A stretch of DNA of 42,090 nucleotides from CAZCQG01 sp964500775 (GTDB lineage: Bacteria > Campylobacterota > Campylobacteria > Campylobacterales > CAZCQG01): assembly GCA_964500775.1 (NCBI GenBank), contig CAZCQG010000020.1, forward strand, positions 1 to 42,090, written 5' to 3'. The notes beneath the pieces were generated by a model, which made no database searches, was not told where the DNA came from, and saw only the letters and a program-made list of their open reading frames with translations. The translations under genes were made by a program, and so were the position numbers. Position 1 is the stretch's first letter. The number at the start of each line of letters is the position of its first letter. Shown here one piece after another: positions 15,789-24,234 of the stretch.

Positions 15789-16039
15789 TTCTCTTTTTCC
15801 TCTTTCTTCGACTCTTTTTGAACGACTTTTGTTTCGGGAAACAGACCTTTGCTCAAAGCCTCCCGTTCTTCGCTACTCATATTTAACAATCGCTTTCGCA
15901 TCTCTTCTTGGAAGGCAGGGCGCTCATCTTCCGAGATTTCACCTCGGATTTGCAGCAGAGTTTCGGTAGGCATAGAAGAAAAATTCGTTGCGTTTGCTAA
16001 AGAAAATAATAGCGATAAGAGCAAAGCAACACTTTTCAC
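15785..16039 (-). CDS. Small secreted DUF1104-like protein (paralog 1)
   Basis: 84 residues from the GTG at 16039, chosen because GGGAGG lies 5 nt upstream and a signal peptide follows (SVALLLSLLFSLANA). The mature part has MPTETLLQIRGEISEDERPAF, then EMRKRLLNMSSEEREALSKG, and a lysine/glutamate-rich tail. The same pattern, [MT]xxEELxxxRGxVxxxERxAFQxEMxKRxxxMSxEERxAxxKG, recurs in the protein at 17430-17774, so the two are paralogs. It resembles DUF1104, a family known mainly from Helicobacter and relatives and without an established role. The gene is convergent with the double-cubane operon, and a GTGTTAAC box lies 55 bp upstream. Confidence 0.7.
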   Translation of the reverse strand: MKSVALLLSLLFSLANATNFSSMPTETLLQIRGEISEDERPAFQEEMRKRLLNMSSEEREALSKGLFPETKVVQKESKKEEKEN

Positions 16040-16126
16040 GTTAGCCTCCCGTTTGTATATTTTTAGTATCATAATCCTCAAAAGTGAACGTAGTGTTAAC
16101 GAAATCTAAATATCGGAAGTGCGGCA
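16040..16126. promoter_or_regulatory. Divergent intergenic region with one GTGTTAA box
   Basis: This 87-bp gap lies between the DUF1104-like gene and the HD-GYP gene. It holds GTGAAC (16085) and AGTGTTAAC (16093-16101), which resembles a degraded tandem of the GTGTTAA boxes seen at 3155-3240 and 7026-7084. With one good copy only, regulatory meaning is uncertain. Confidence 0.3.
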
Positions 16127-17404
16127 ATGGATAAAAAAATCATAAAATCGTTTTTCTTTAGGGCTACGTTGGCGACCCTTTTCTTATTGAGCGTGGGGGC
16201 ATTGACGATTGTCTATTATATGCAAGAGGATTTCGAATCCTATCTTAGCCAAAAGATGGGAGAGTATATATCCGAAACAAAAGCAAAATATACCCTCTCT
16301 TTGAAAACGGAGTACGAAAATAATAAAGAGATGCTCGAAGAGGATGCGAGAGGTTTGATGCGAGAGATGGAGTTTATGTTGCTTGAGCTTTACGATGAAA
16401 ATCACGAAGAGGTGCTAGAGCTTACTTCTAAATCAAAAAGATTTACCGAAATGCTCAACGATATTCAAAAGAATCACGACGATCTCATCATCCACTCTTT
16501 TCCAAAAGGGGAAGAGCTTTTGTATAATTTCTTTCAAATCGAAAACAACGCATATATACAGATATTCTATCCCGTGATAAACAACGGCGAAAAAATCGGA
16601 TACGTCGAAGGCATATCCCATGTGAAGCCCATCGTAGTAGAGCAGTTTAAGCGGGGTCTTTATGCTACCCTTCTTGCAATATTCGGTAGTACAACGCTTC
16701 TCACGGCTATCATTTTTCCACTCGTTTACATCGCATACAAGCAACTTCAAGCAAAAAGGCAAGAGCTACTTTATAGCAATATCCAAATTATCCGTTCTCT
16801 CGGAAATGCCGTTGCACAAAGAGACAGCGATACCGACGAACATAATTACAGAGTGACGCTCTATTGTATATCTTTGGGCGAGTCTTTGGGGCTTGAAGAG
16901 AGTGAGATGCGCCGACTTATCAAAGGCTCTTTTCTGCATGATGTCGGCAAGATAGGAATCAGCGATGCCATATTATTGAAGCCGGGGAAACTTAACGACG
17001 AAGAGTTTGAGATTATGAAAACACATGTCTCGAAAGGCTCACAAATCGTAGAAGACATAGAGTGGCTAGAGGGGAGCGATGATATTATCAAATACCACCA
17101 CGAAAAATTTGACGGAAGCGGATATACGAACGGCTTGAAAGGGGATGAGATTCCTTTGGTAGCGAGGATTTTTTGCATTGTGGACGTATTTGATGCACTC
17201 ACCTCCAAACGTCCGTACAAGGAGCCTTTTTCTTTTGAGCGGGCGATGGAGATATTGCTCAATGAGAGCGGAGGGCATTTTGACCCAAAAATAGTTGAGG
17301 TATTTCAGGTGGTTATTAAAGAGCTCTATATGGATGTCAAAGAGAAAAATAGCGCCGAGTTAAAAAGCGCTCTCTTTGAAAAAATACACAAATATTTTCA
17401 CTAA
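16127..17404 (+). CDS. Membrane HD-GYP cyclic-di-GMP phosphodiesterase
   Basis: 425 residues. An N-terminal helix (about 12-32), a periplasmic sensor of ~145 residues with a helical start, and a second helix (about 178-203) lead to a cytoplasmic HD-GYP domain. The metal/catalytic motifs are present: HNYRV (239), FLHDVGKIG (H271/D272), the segment HHEKFDGSGY (324-333, the GYP position reading GYT), VDVFDALTSKRPYK (352-365) and GGHFDP. It should hydrolyse cyclic di-GMP in response to a periplasmic signal. The proline of the GYP triad is threonine here, which is tolerated in some family members. It is flanked by the two DUF1104-like genes. Confidence 0.9.
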   Translation: MDKKIIKSFFFRATLATLFLLSVGALTIVYYMQEDFESYLSQKMGEYISETKAKYTLSLKTEYENNKEMLEEDARGLMREMEFMLLELYDENHEEVLELTSKSKRFTEMLNDIQKNHDDLIIHSFPKGEELLYNFFQIENNAYIQIFYPVINNGEKIGYVEGISHVKPIVVEQFKRGLYATLLAIFGSTTLLTAIIFPLVYIAYKQLQAKRQELLYSNIQIIRSLGNAVAQRDSDTDEHNYRVTLYCISLGESLGLEESEMRRLIKGSFLHDVGKIGISDAILLKPGKLNDEEFEIMKTHVSKGSQIVEDIEWLEGSDDIIKYHHEKFDGSGYTNGLKGDEIPLVARIFCIVDVFDALTSKRPYKEPFSFERAMEILLNESGGHFDPKIVEVFQVVIKELYMDVKEKNSAELKSALFEKIHKYFH

Positions 17405-17423
17405 AATAAAAGAGGGGGAGGAG

Positions 17424-17446
17424 GGGAGATTAGTTTCTCCCTTTGC
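17424..17446. terminator. Possible bidirectional terminator hairpin
   Basis: GGGGAGA and TCTCCC form a short stem with a 6-nt loop between the convergent HD-GYP and DUF1104-like genes. It overlaps the stop of the latter. Only a short T run follows on the plus strand, so this is a weak call. Confidence 0.3.
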
Positions 17447-17774
17447 CGTTTCCGCCTCCGCCTCCGCCACCGCCGTTTCCACCGCCGTTACCGCCACCGC
17501 TTCCGCCTCGATTGCTTCCCATGCTCATACTGCCCGCTCCGCTACCGTCTCGAAGCATTTGTCCGTTACCTTGACCCTGACCCTTTGCCATTGCCGCACG
17601 CTCTTCGGCGCTCATAGTTTGTATCCTCTTTTGCATTTCGGCTTGAAAAGCTGCTCTTTCTTCCACGGGTACCGTTCCTCGCATTGCTTGCAGCTCTTCC
17701 GTGGTCATAAGGGAATAATCGATCGCCAACAGGCTTGATGCCGCTATCGCTAAAGTCACAAGATATTTTTTCAT
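17430..17774 (-). CDS. Small secreted DUF1104-like protein with glycine-rich tail (paralog 2)
   Basis: 114 residues, with GGAGAAGAG in front of the ATG. A signal peptide (1-17) is followed by MTTEELQAMRGTVPVEERAAF and EMQKRIQTMSAEERAAMAKG, the same core as the protein at 15785-16039. The C-terminal third (about 75-114) is almost only glycine, asparagine and serine with a few methionines, probably disordered. The core resembles DUF1104. The family function is not established; a periplasmic helical protein is the most that can be said. The glycine tract gives long antisense open frames that are not genes. Confidence 0.7.
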   Translation of the reverse strand: MKKYLVTLAIAASSLLAIDYSLMTTEELQAMRGTVPVEERAAFQAEMQKRIQTMSAEERAAMAKGQGQGNGQMLRDGSGAGSMSMGSNRGGSGGGNGGGNGGGGGGGGNGKGRN

Positions 17775-17867
17775 CTCTTCTCCTTTAAAATAAATTATCT
17801 CAATTGTAAAGAAGAAACGTAAACAAAGCTTAAATTCAAAATTTCGTACAGCTTCACAAAAGGCACC

Positions 17868-18158
17868 CTAGGGACGATAGACCGAAATATCTAATATTTC
17901 ACCGAGACCTAAATGCGTGAGCATATCAGCCGTCTCTCGCGATTTTACTTCTATTTTGAGTTGAATATTATCGATTTTGACGAGCTTTAAAAATGTACCG
18001 AGTAAGGAAGAGGGGATAAAATCGGCATCTTGAAAAACGACCGAGATATTTTTTTCTTCCTTCAGTCCGTAAAGCAGATCTTTTAAGTCGTGTACATCGG
18101 TAATGGTATTTACTTGACCTTTTATGATAAGCACGGATTGATTATTTTCGACTTCCAT
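17868..18158 (-). CDS. STAS-domain-like protein
   Basis: 96 residues with the alternating strand/helix pattern of STAS (anti-sigma-factor antagonist) domains: VLIIKGQVNTITDVHDLKDLL, the central strand ISVVFQDADFIPSSLLGTFLKLV (the position of the phosphorylatable serine, here SS), and a C-terminal THLGLGEILDI. It lies 8 bp after the CZB chemoreceptor on the same strand, so the two are likely co-transcribed. A STAS partner for a chemoreceptor would be unusual. No kinase or phosphatase of a partner-switching system is nearby. Confidence 0.6.
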   Translation of the reverse strand: MEVENNQSVLIIKGQVNTITDVHDLKDLLYGLKEEKNISVVFQDADFIPSSLLGTFLKLVKIDNIQLKIEVKSRETADMLTHLGLGEILDISVYRP

Positions 18159-18166
18159 CTCTTTCC

Positions 18167-19963
18167 TTATTTATTCGATTTTATATTGTTTTTTGCTTCG
18201 TGCATTAGATCGGAAAGTATCTCAAACAACATTTCACTCTCCATCTCGGCACTTTTAAATTTTGCAACTACCTCTTGACTTTTGGTTAAGCAATCACCTT
18301 TTTTGAGACATTCGAGCACTTCTTTGATCATTTTGTGCACGCTCATATGGGGCTGCTCTATTTTTGGATACGACGGGAGATGCGAGAACATCTGTTTTCC
18401 GTCGCCTTGATAATACCATTCCCCGAATCTACACTCCGTATGACTTGCGAAGTCGGACGTAAGTTTATTTTGGAAAATAGATTCGTATCCGCGTATTTTG
18501 TAGAGTGCATGATCGAGTTTTATAAGATCGATAAACGTCTCTTGTGCCAATAGTGCAATGACGTTGTTGGAGGTTTCCGTTTTTTCGATTATCGTATCCA
18601 CCCGTTTTTGGAAATCGTAGATTTTTTCGGCGGAGCTTCTTACGATATATTCCATTTTTTCGTTATTCCCTAGCATATTGGAGGAGTTTTGCTTGAGAAG
18701 ATTGATATTCATTTCCACCTCGGAAGTGGCTTTTTGGGTGCGCTCCGCGAGTTTTCGAACTTCGTCGGCAACTACGGCAAAACCTCTGCCGTGTTCTCCC
18801 GCGCGCGCGGCTTCGATGGCGGCGTTTAGGGCGAGGAGATTGGTTTGGTCGCTTATGTCTTTGATGAGACCGATAATATTCCCTATGTCTTCGACACTTT
18901 TTCCGAGATGCTCCGCGTCGTTATAAGAATCGGTGCTTATGGCGGTGATTTGATCCATCGAAGCGGTGATTTCACCCATTTCATCCTTGAATAAGTGCAT
19001 CATTTTTTCAGATTCTCTATTCTCGGTGATAATCTCTTTATGCTTATTGACGCTCTCAAGCATACCGTCTTGTATGCTTCCCATCCCGGCAGCCGCACCG
19101 TCTACTAGCTCTTTGGAGATATTAACAAAGAGTTCTGACTTTTGCAAACTCGCCTCCGCCTCCGCCTCGCTTTTTTTTGCCGCTTCGGCTTCAAGTCTTG
19201 CGGCGTTAGAAAGCTCTTCGGCTTTTTGGATAAATCTATTAAACAGCAATGCTACCTCGGCGAGTTCATCTTTTGTTTTTAAGCGTACCCTTTTACTTAA
19301 ATCTCCTCCCCCTTCAAGAAGCTCGGAAACCGTTTTTTTCAATTCGGTAGCGGAATTGATAATAGTGCGCATCATAAGGTAGAGAAAGAGCATAAAAAGA
19401 ACCAACCCTGTGATGGAGAAAACGGCTATCAATGTTTTCATCCTATTTTGTGTCGCTTTGTAATTTGCTTTGGATTCTTGGGCGTGCAACGTCGATTCTT
19501 TGAGTTTAGGCTCAACCTTGAATTTAAAATCCCTCCACAGAGCCAGAGATTTTTTACTTTCCCCCTGGGGCGGAACGGTATTTTGCATCACGGTGGCATA
19601 GAGTGATTTTCCGTGCTCGACGAAAGCGGTAAACTCATTTTTATAACTTTCAAAAAGTTCGCTATCCAAAGCGTGCAATTTGCCGAAATTATCTTCAAGT
19701 CCTTTGATAGCATTTGCCATCGTCTCTTTTGCTTGCGGTTTTTCTATCTCTTGAATCGCCACCATTCTTGAGCTATTAAATAAAAGTCCACTCATCATGA
19801 TGCTTTTTAGCGTGCTTTCAATGCGGAGGATTTTATCGGTTTGGTCGTAATAGTTGCTCAATTTATTGATTTGGAGATAGGTGATTAAAAAGTTGAAAAT
19901 AAACCCGAAGAATACTACACCTAGTAGAAGATTCTTTTTTGCGTGAATAGTGGAAAAAAGCAT
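18167..19963 (-). CDS. Methyl-accepting chemotaxis protein with C-terminal CZB zinc-binding domain
   Basis: 598 residues. Two membrane helices (about 12-30 and 177-198) enclose a helical periplasmic domain of four-helix-bundle type. A HAMP domain (~200-255) and a coiled coil rich in alanine/glutamate follow. The receptor hairpin tip is clear around ISDQTNLLALNAAIEAARAGE (371-390) with GFAVVADEVRKLAERT after it. The C-terminus (~478-560) fits the chemoreceptor zinc-binding (CZB) domain: H485, C511 in CRFGEWY, and HMSVH (539-543). CZB receptors such as Helicobacter TlpD respond to oxidants through the zinc-cysteine switch. A STAS-like gene follows directly. Confidence 0.92.
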   Translation of the reverse strand: MLFSTIHAKKNLLLGVVFFGFIFNFLITYLQINKLSNYYDQTDKILRIESTLKSIMMSGLLFNSSRMVAIQEIEKPQAKETMANAIKGLEDNFGKLHALDSELFESYKNEFTAFVEHGKSLYATVMQNTVPPQGESKKSLALWRDFKFKVEPKLKESTLHAQESKANYKATQNRMKTLIAVFSITGLVLFMLFLYLMMRTIINSATELKKTVSELLEGGGDLSKRVRLKTKDELAEVALLFNRFIQKAEELSNAARLEAEAAKKSEAEAEASLQKSELFVNISKELVDGAAAGMGSIQDGMLESVNKHKEIITENRESEKMMHLFKDEMGEITASMDQITAISTDSYNDAEHLGKSVEDIGNIIGLIKDISDQTNLLALNAAIEAARAGEHGRGFAVVADEVRKLAERTQKATSEVEMNINLLKQNSSNMLGNNEKMEYIVRSSAEKIYDFQKRVDTIIEKTETSNNVIALLAQETFIDLIKLDHALYKIRGYESIFQNKLTSDFASHTECRFGEWYYQGDGKQMFSHLPSYPKIEQPHMSVHKMIKEVLECLKKGDCLTKSQEVVAKFKSAEMESEMLFEILSDLMHEAKNNIKSNK

Positions 19964-20054
19964 ACATACCCTCTCTAAATTTAAAAATATCGATAGGATA
20001 ATATTAGTATTTCTTTACTTTAATATTAAAGAAAAGAATACTCACACCCTTTTG

Positions 20055-21470
20055 CTAGCAAATAACGACGCTTTTTATCTCGGTAAACTCTTCTATGGCA
20101 AATCTCGGTCCTTCTCTCCCGATGCCGCTGTATTTGACCCCGCCGTAGGGTTGGATGTCAAATCGTAGGGTGGGGATGTCATTTATCACCACGCCGCCGC
20201 AAATAAACTCTTCTATCGCCCTTTTTGAGAGGGCAAGGTCATTGGTAAAGATGGAGAATTGGAGCCCATAGGGGGAATCGTTCATCTTCTGCACTGCCTC
20301 ATCAAAATCACGCACTTTGACCAAAGAGACAATGGGGGCGAAGACCTCTTCACAGACGATTTGCATAGAATCGGTGACATCGGTCAACACGGTGGGCAGA
20401 AATACCCCCTCCTGCACTTCACCGCCGCAAGCGAGTTTCGCCCCTTCGCTTATCGCCGATGATACCCAGCTTTGCGCCCTTGTATTTGCATCGTCGTTGA
20501 TGAGGGAGCTTAGGAACGTCTCTTTGTCATACGGCGAGCCGACGCGGAGTTTTCGGGTCTCCTCTACGAGTGCTTGAGCGAACTCCGCATAGATCGATTC
20601 CTCGACATAGATTCGCTGCAAGCTAATGCACACCTGCCCCGAATTTGCGAATGCACCGAATGCGCAACGTTTGGCAGCGTATTTGATTTCAGCACTCCTT
20701 TCAACGAAAGTAGCGGCATTTCCGCCGAGTTCAAGGGCGACTTTTTTGATCCCAGCGTTTTGGGTGATGATCTTTCCGACCTGCACGCTTCCCGTAAAGC
20801 TGATAACTCTAGGAATCTCGCTTGTCACTAGCGCATTCCCCACCTCCGCATCGCCGTATACCAATGAGAGGGCATCTTTGATCGCGTAGGGTGATTCGAT
20901 AAAAAGCTTGGCAAGTTTATAGGCACATAGCGGTGCTTCGGGAGTTGGCTTGAGCACCACGCAGTTGCCGCTCAAAAGGGCGGGGGCGAGCTTATGGAGG
21001 ACAAGGTTTACGGGGAAATTAAACGGCGTGATGGCGACGACCACGCCGACGGGTTCTCGCTTGAAAAATGCAAGTGTTTTTTTCCCGCTAGGCATCATCG
21101 TACTATCGAAGCTCTCCCCTTCCAAGTGTGATGCGTAAAGAATCGTAGCTCGCAATGTCTCGATACCGCGCTCTACCTCTGCTATAGAGAGCGCGATAGG
21201 TTTTGCTACTTCATCCGTGATGGTCTTGGCGAGCTCTTCTTTGCGGGATTCCATCTTTTGTGCGACCTCTTCTAGCCAAGAGATTCTTTGGTGTAGCGGT
21301 GTATTTTTTGCCGTTTTCGTAGCGTTTTTGGCGATTTCGAGCGCCCTTTTGACATCTAGCGTATCACAAACGGGATACTCCGAAACCGTATTTTTCGTGT
21401 AGGGATTCACCCGTTTTTTAAACTCTTTTCTACTCTCTTCCGTACTTCCGAAAAATATCCCAGCCTGCAC
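20055..21470 (-). CDS. NAD(P)-dependent aldehyde dehydrogenase
   Basis: 471 residues of the aldehyde dehydrogenase superfamily. Cofactor region ITPFNFPVNL (148-157), FTGSVQVGK (225-233), the general base E247 in ALELGGNA, the catalytic C281 in SGQVCISLQR, and a late EVFAPIV motif are all present. The GQVCISLQR context and the IPTLRFDIQPYGGVKYSG end resemble lactaldehyde / non-phosphorylating glyceraldehyde-3-phosphate type enzymes, but the substrate cannot be assigned. It starts with GTG after an AGGGGG. It stands alone between the CZB receptor and the divergent ilvE. Confidence 0.88.
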   Translation of the reverse strand: MQAGIFFGSTEESRKEFKKRVNPYTKNTVSEYPVCDTLDVKRALEIAKNATKTAKNTPLHQRISWLEEVAQKMESRKEELAKTITDEVAKPIALSIAEVERGIETLRATILYASHLEGESFDSTMMPSGKKTLAFFKREPVGVVVAITPFNFPVNLVLHKLAPALLSGNCVVLKPTPEAPLCAYKLAKLFIESPYAIKDALSLVYGDAEVGNALVTSEIPRVISFTGSVQVGKIITQNAGIKKVALELGGNAATFVERSAEIKYAAKRCAFGAFANSGQVCISLQRIYVEESIYAEFAQALVEETRKLRVGSPYDKETFLSSLINDDANTRAQSWVSSAISEGAKLACGGEVQEGVFLPTVLTDVTDSMQIVCEEVFAPIVSLVKVRDFDEAVQKMNDSPYGLQFSIFTNDLALSKRAIEEFICGGVVINDIPTLRFDIQPYGGVKYSGIGREGPRFAIEEFTEIKSVVIC

Positions 21471-21487
21471 GCATCCCCCTTATTTCA

Positions 21488-21541
21488 ACTATTCTTTGAT
21501 AAAATCATAGCCATTTTTGTTAAAAAGCGGAGAAAAGAGCA
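21488..21541 (+). promoter_or_regulatory. Probable sigma70 promoter and leader of ilvE
   Basis: TTTGATAAAAT (about 21494-21504) matches the extended -10 element common in this phylum, which usually lacks a clear -35. The ilvE ATG lies 38 bp downstream, with GGAGAAAAGAG as ribosome site. Confidence 0.4.
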
Positions 21542-22459
21542 ATGAAAGAATCACAGTTTATTTGGATGGACGGTAAATTTGTACCATGGAGCGAAGCAAA
21601 GGTTCACGTCTTGACGCACACATTGCATTACGGTAACGGAGTATTTGAAGGGACGAGAGCATACCAAACGGAAAAAGGTTTGGCTATTTTTAGACTAAGA
21701 GACCATACGAAAAGACTTTTGAATTCGGCAAAAATCGTTATGATAAAATCGCCTTACGGTCTTGAAGAGCTTGAAAATGCGCAGATAGAGCTTTTGAAAA
21801 AAAATACGTTCGCGGGGAATGTTTATATTAGACCTATTATTTACCTCGGATACGGCGTTATGGGCGTGTACCACGCAAAAGCACCGGTATGCGCTTCGAT
21901 AGCGGCTTGGGAATGGGGCGCATATTTGGGTGATGAGGGATTAGAGCAAGGAATCAAAGTTAAAACTAGCTCGTTTGTGAGAAACTCTATAAAATCCAAT
22001 CTCGGAAAAGCAAAAGCGGTTGCAAACTACCTTAACAGCCAAATGGCTAAATACGAAGCGATCACTTGCGGGTATGAAGAGGCGTTGCTGCTTGATGACA
22101 ACGGCTTTGTGGCAGAGGGTAGCGGTGAATGTTTCTTTATCGTCAGAGACGGAAAGGTCATCACTCCGCCACACGATAATAGCTTGGAATCTATCACGCA
22201 AGATACCGTCATAATGCTAGCCAAAGAGCGGGGTTATGAAGTAGTAGAGCGCAGAATCACGAGAGATGAAGTGTATGTCGCCGATGAAGCGTTCTTTACG
22301 GGAACTGCTGCCGAAGTCACGCCCATCAGAGAGCTTGATGGCAGGATAATAGGCAAGGGCGGCAGAGGCGAGATCACCAAAGAGTTGCAAAGCGCATACT
22401 TTGACGTGGTACACGGCAGAGATAAAAAACACGAACATTTGCTAACGTATATAAAATAA
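21542..22459 (+). CDS. ilvE: Branched-chain amino acid aminotransferase
   Basis: 305 residues, standard length for class IV aminotransferase IlvE. It catalyses the last step of valine, leucine and isoleucine synthesis with PLP. Visible features: HYGNGVFEGTRAY near the N-terminus, the PLP lysine at about K158 (KAKAVANYLNS), EALLLDDNGFVAEGSGECFF, and EAFFTGTAAEVTPI. It heads a short same-strand run with the SPFH protein and hisIE. Cytoplasmic. Confidence 0.95.
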   Translation: MKESQFIWMDGKFVPWSEAKVHVLTHTLHYGNGVFEGTRAYQTEKGLAIFRLRDHTKRLLNSAKIVMIKSPYGLEELENAQIELLKKNTFAGNVYIRPIIYLGYGVMGVYHAKAPVCASIAAWEWGAYLGDEGLEQGIKVKTSSFVRNSIKSNLGKAKAVANYLNSQMAKYEAITCGYEEALLLDDNGFVAEGSGECFFIVRDGKVITPPHDNSLESITQDTVIMLAKERGYEVVERRITRDEVYVADEAFFTGTAAEVTPIRELDGRIIGKGGRGEITKELQSAYFDVVHGRDKKHEHLLTYIK

Positions 22460-22479
22460 TTTAAGGAGATTACGGAGTT

Positions 22480-23559
22480 ATGCCAATAGATTTTAACGAA
22501 CATTTAAAAAACAGAAACAGCGGTAATAGCGGCGGCGGAAATGGAGACGGAGGGTATCAGCCCCCGTTTCAACCGCCTGAGTTTATGAAAAATTTCGGGA
22601 AAAAAGCCGGAGTTATATACGCGATTATCATCGTTTTGGTTGTTTTGGTGCTTACAAAACCTTTCGTAGTGATAAACTCCGGTGAAATCGGTATCAAAGT
22701 GACCGGAGGTAAGTTTGATCCCGTTCCTTTGGAGCCGGGAATCCATCTGTTCGTACCGATTATCCAAAAAATAATAGTCGTCGACACAAAAGTAAGAATC
22801 ATAAACTACAGCACGACCGAGAATACCGTCAGTTCTATTAGAGACGGTATTGGTGCAAATTCCGCTATTACGGTGCTTGATAGCAGAGGCTTGCCTGTCG
22901 GGATAGAGCTAACCGTACAGTACAGATTAAAACCGCTCGGCGCGCCGCAAACGATAGCGACTTGGGGTCTTGGATGGGAAGAGAAGATCATTAACCCCGT
23001 CGTAAGAGACGTAGTCCGAAGTGTGGTGGGAAGATTTACCGCCGAAGAGCTGCCGAGTAGAAGAAATGAGATAGCGGATTTGATAGAAACCGATATTAGA
23101 GCAAAAGTAGATAAACTCGAAAATCAACCCGTTGAATTCACATCCATACAGTTAAGAGAAATTGGTTTGCCTGCGAAAATAAAAGAGCAGATAGAGCGCG
23201 TACAAGTGGCGAGACAAGAGGCAGAGCGAGCAAAATATGAAGTCGAGCGTGCAAAACAAGAGGCAGAAAAAGTAGCCGCCCTTGCAAAAGGTACTGCCGA
23301 TGCACAGAGAATAGAGGCACAGGGGAAAGCCGATGCAGTTATTATCGAATCAAAAGCCAATGCTCAAGCGAATAAACTTATTAGCGATAGCCTTACAAGA
23401 CAGCTTCTTGACCTCAAGCAAATAGAGGTGCAAGGGAAATTTAACGAAGCGCTCAAAGAGAATACGAACGCACAAATATTCCTAACTCCGGGCGGAGCAA
23501 CCCCAAATATTTGGGTAGACACAAAAAATAAACAAAAGACCACAAGTGCAAACAACTAA
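22480..23559 (+). CDS. Prohibitin/SPFH-domain membrane protein
   Basis: 359 residues. A cytoplasmic glycine/asparagine-rich start (GNSGGGNGDGG) precedes one membrane helix (about 45-65). The SPFH/Band 7 domain (about 65-240) contains NSGEIGIKVTGGKF, GIHLFVPI and VRDVVRSVVGRFTAEELPSRR. A long alanine/glutamate-rich coiled coil (240-320) and a short tail with GGATPNIWV end the protein. This is the prohibitin-like form found widely in Campylobacterota. Such proteins form large membrane rings that organise or protect membrane proteins. The gene overlaps hisIE by 14 bp. Confidence 0.88.
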   Translation: MPIDFNEHLKNRNSGNSGGGNGDGGYQPPFQPPEFMKNFGKKAGVIYAIIIVLVVLVLTKPFVVINSGEIGIKVTGGKFDPVPLEPGIHLFVPIIQKIIVVDTKVRIINYSTTENTVSSIRDGIGANSAITVLDSRGLPVGIELTVQYRLKPLGAPQTIATWGLGWEEKIINPVVRDVVRSVVGRFTAEELPSRRNEIADLIETDIRAKVDKLENQPVEFTSIQLREIGLPAKIKEQIERVQVARQEAERAKYEVERAKQEAEKVAALAKGTADAQRIEAQGKADAVIIESKANAQANKLISDSLTRQLLDLKQIEVQGKFNEALKENTNAQIFLTPGGATPNIWVDTKNKQKTTSANN

Positions 23560-24232
23560 CGAAAGCTGTACGATAGACTGGGAGAAGTATCCGCTTCTTC
23601 CTGCTATCGTGCAAGATGCCGCATCCTCCAAAGTGCTTATGCTAGCTTATATGAACAAAGAGGCGTATGAGCTGACAAAGAGCACGGGCTATGCTCACTA
23701 CTTCTCACGAAGCAAAGGGAGAATTTGGAAAAAAGGGGAAGAGAGCGGCAACGTCCAAAAGGTGCAGGAGATTTTTCTAGACTGCGATTGTGATGCGATT
23801 CTTCTGCAAGCGGAGCAAGTAGGAGGGGCGGCGTGCCATACGGGACGCGAGAGCTGCTTTTTCACCAAAGCGAGCGGAGAGATAGTCGGAGAGCAGGTAT
23901 TCGATCCGAGTGAAAAATACAATATCACCGATAGACTCTACCATTCTATACTTGAAAAACGTAACGGAGACCCCGAAAAATCATACACCGCCAAGCTCTA
24001 CAAAAAAGGGGAAAATACCATCCTTAAGAAAGTAGTCGAAGAGGCAGGAGAGTTTTGCTTCGCCATCAAAGACAATACTCCCGAGGAGATAATATCCGAA
24101 GCTGCCGATTTGGCATACCATCTATTGGTCGCCCTTTCATACAGAGACATTTCCCCGTATAAAATCGAAGAGAAGCTCAAAAGTCGCTTCGGTGTCAGCG
24201 GGATAGACGAGAAAAAAAGCCGCAAGGAGTAA
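23546..24232 (+). CDS. hisI: Bifunctional phosphoribosyl-AMP cyclohydrolase / phosphoribosyl-ATP pyrophosphatase
   Basis: 228 residues with both steps 2 and 3 of histidine synthesis in one chain (HisIE). The HisI half (1-~118) shows LMLAYMNKEAYELT, SRSKGRIWKKGEESGN, the metal-binding DCDCDAILLQ and CHTGRESCFF. The HisE half (~135-228) shows KVVEEAGEFCFA and EAADLAYHLLVALS. It starts at a GTG overlapping the SPFH gene by 14 bp. No other his gene is in the window, so the pathway is scattered. Confidence 0.95.
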   Translation: MQTTNESCTIDWEKYPLLPAIVQDAASSKVLMLAYMNKEAYELTKSTGYAHYFSRSKGRIWKKGEESGNVQKVQEIFLDCDCDAILLQAEQVGGAACHTGRESCFFTKASGEIVGEQVFDPSEKYNITDRLYHSILEKRNGDPEKSYTAKLYKKGENTILKKVVEEAGEFCFAIKDNTPEEIISEAADLAYHLLVALSYRDISPYKIEEKLKSRFGVSGIDEKKSRKE

Positions 24233-24234
24233 AT

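Noticed and set aside
16040..16126. Third full GTGTTAA regulatory cluster
   Set aside because: Only one good box and one poor half-site with 9-bp spacing; kept as a low-confidence feature only.
17376..17738. Plus-strand Ala/Ser/Thr-rich frame
   Set aside because: It is the reverse reading of the glycine tract in the DUF1104-like gene.
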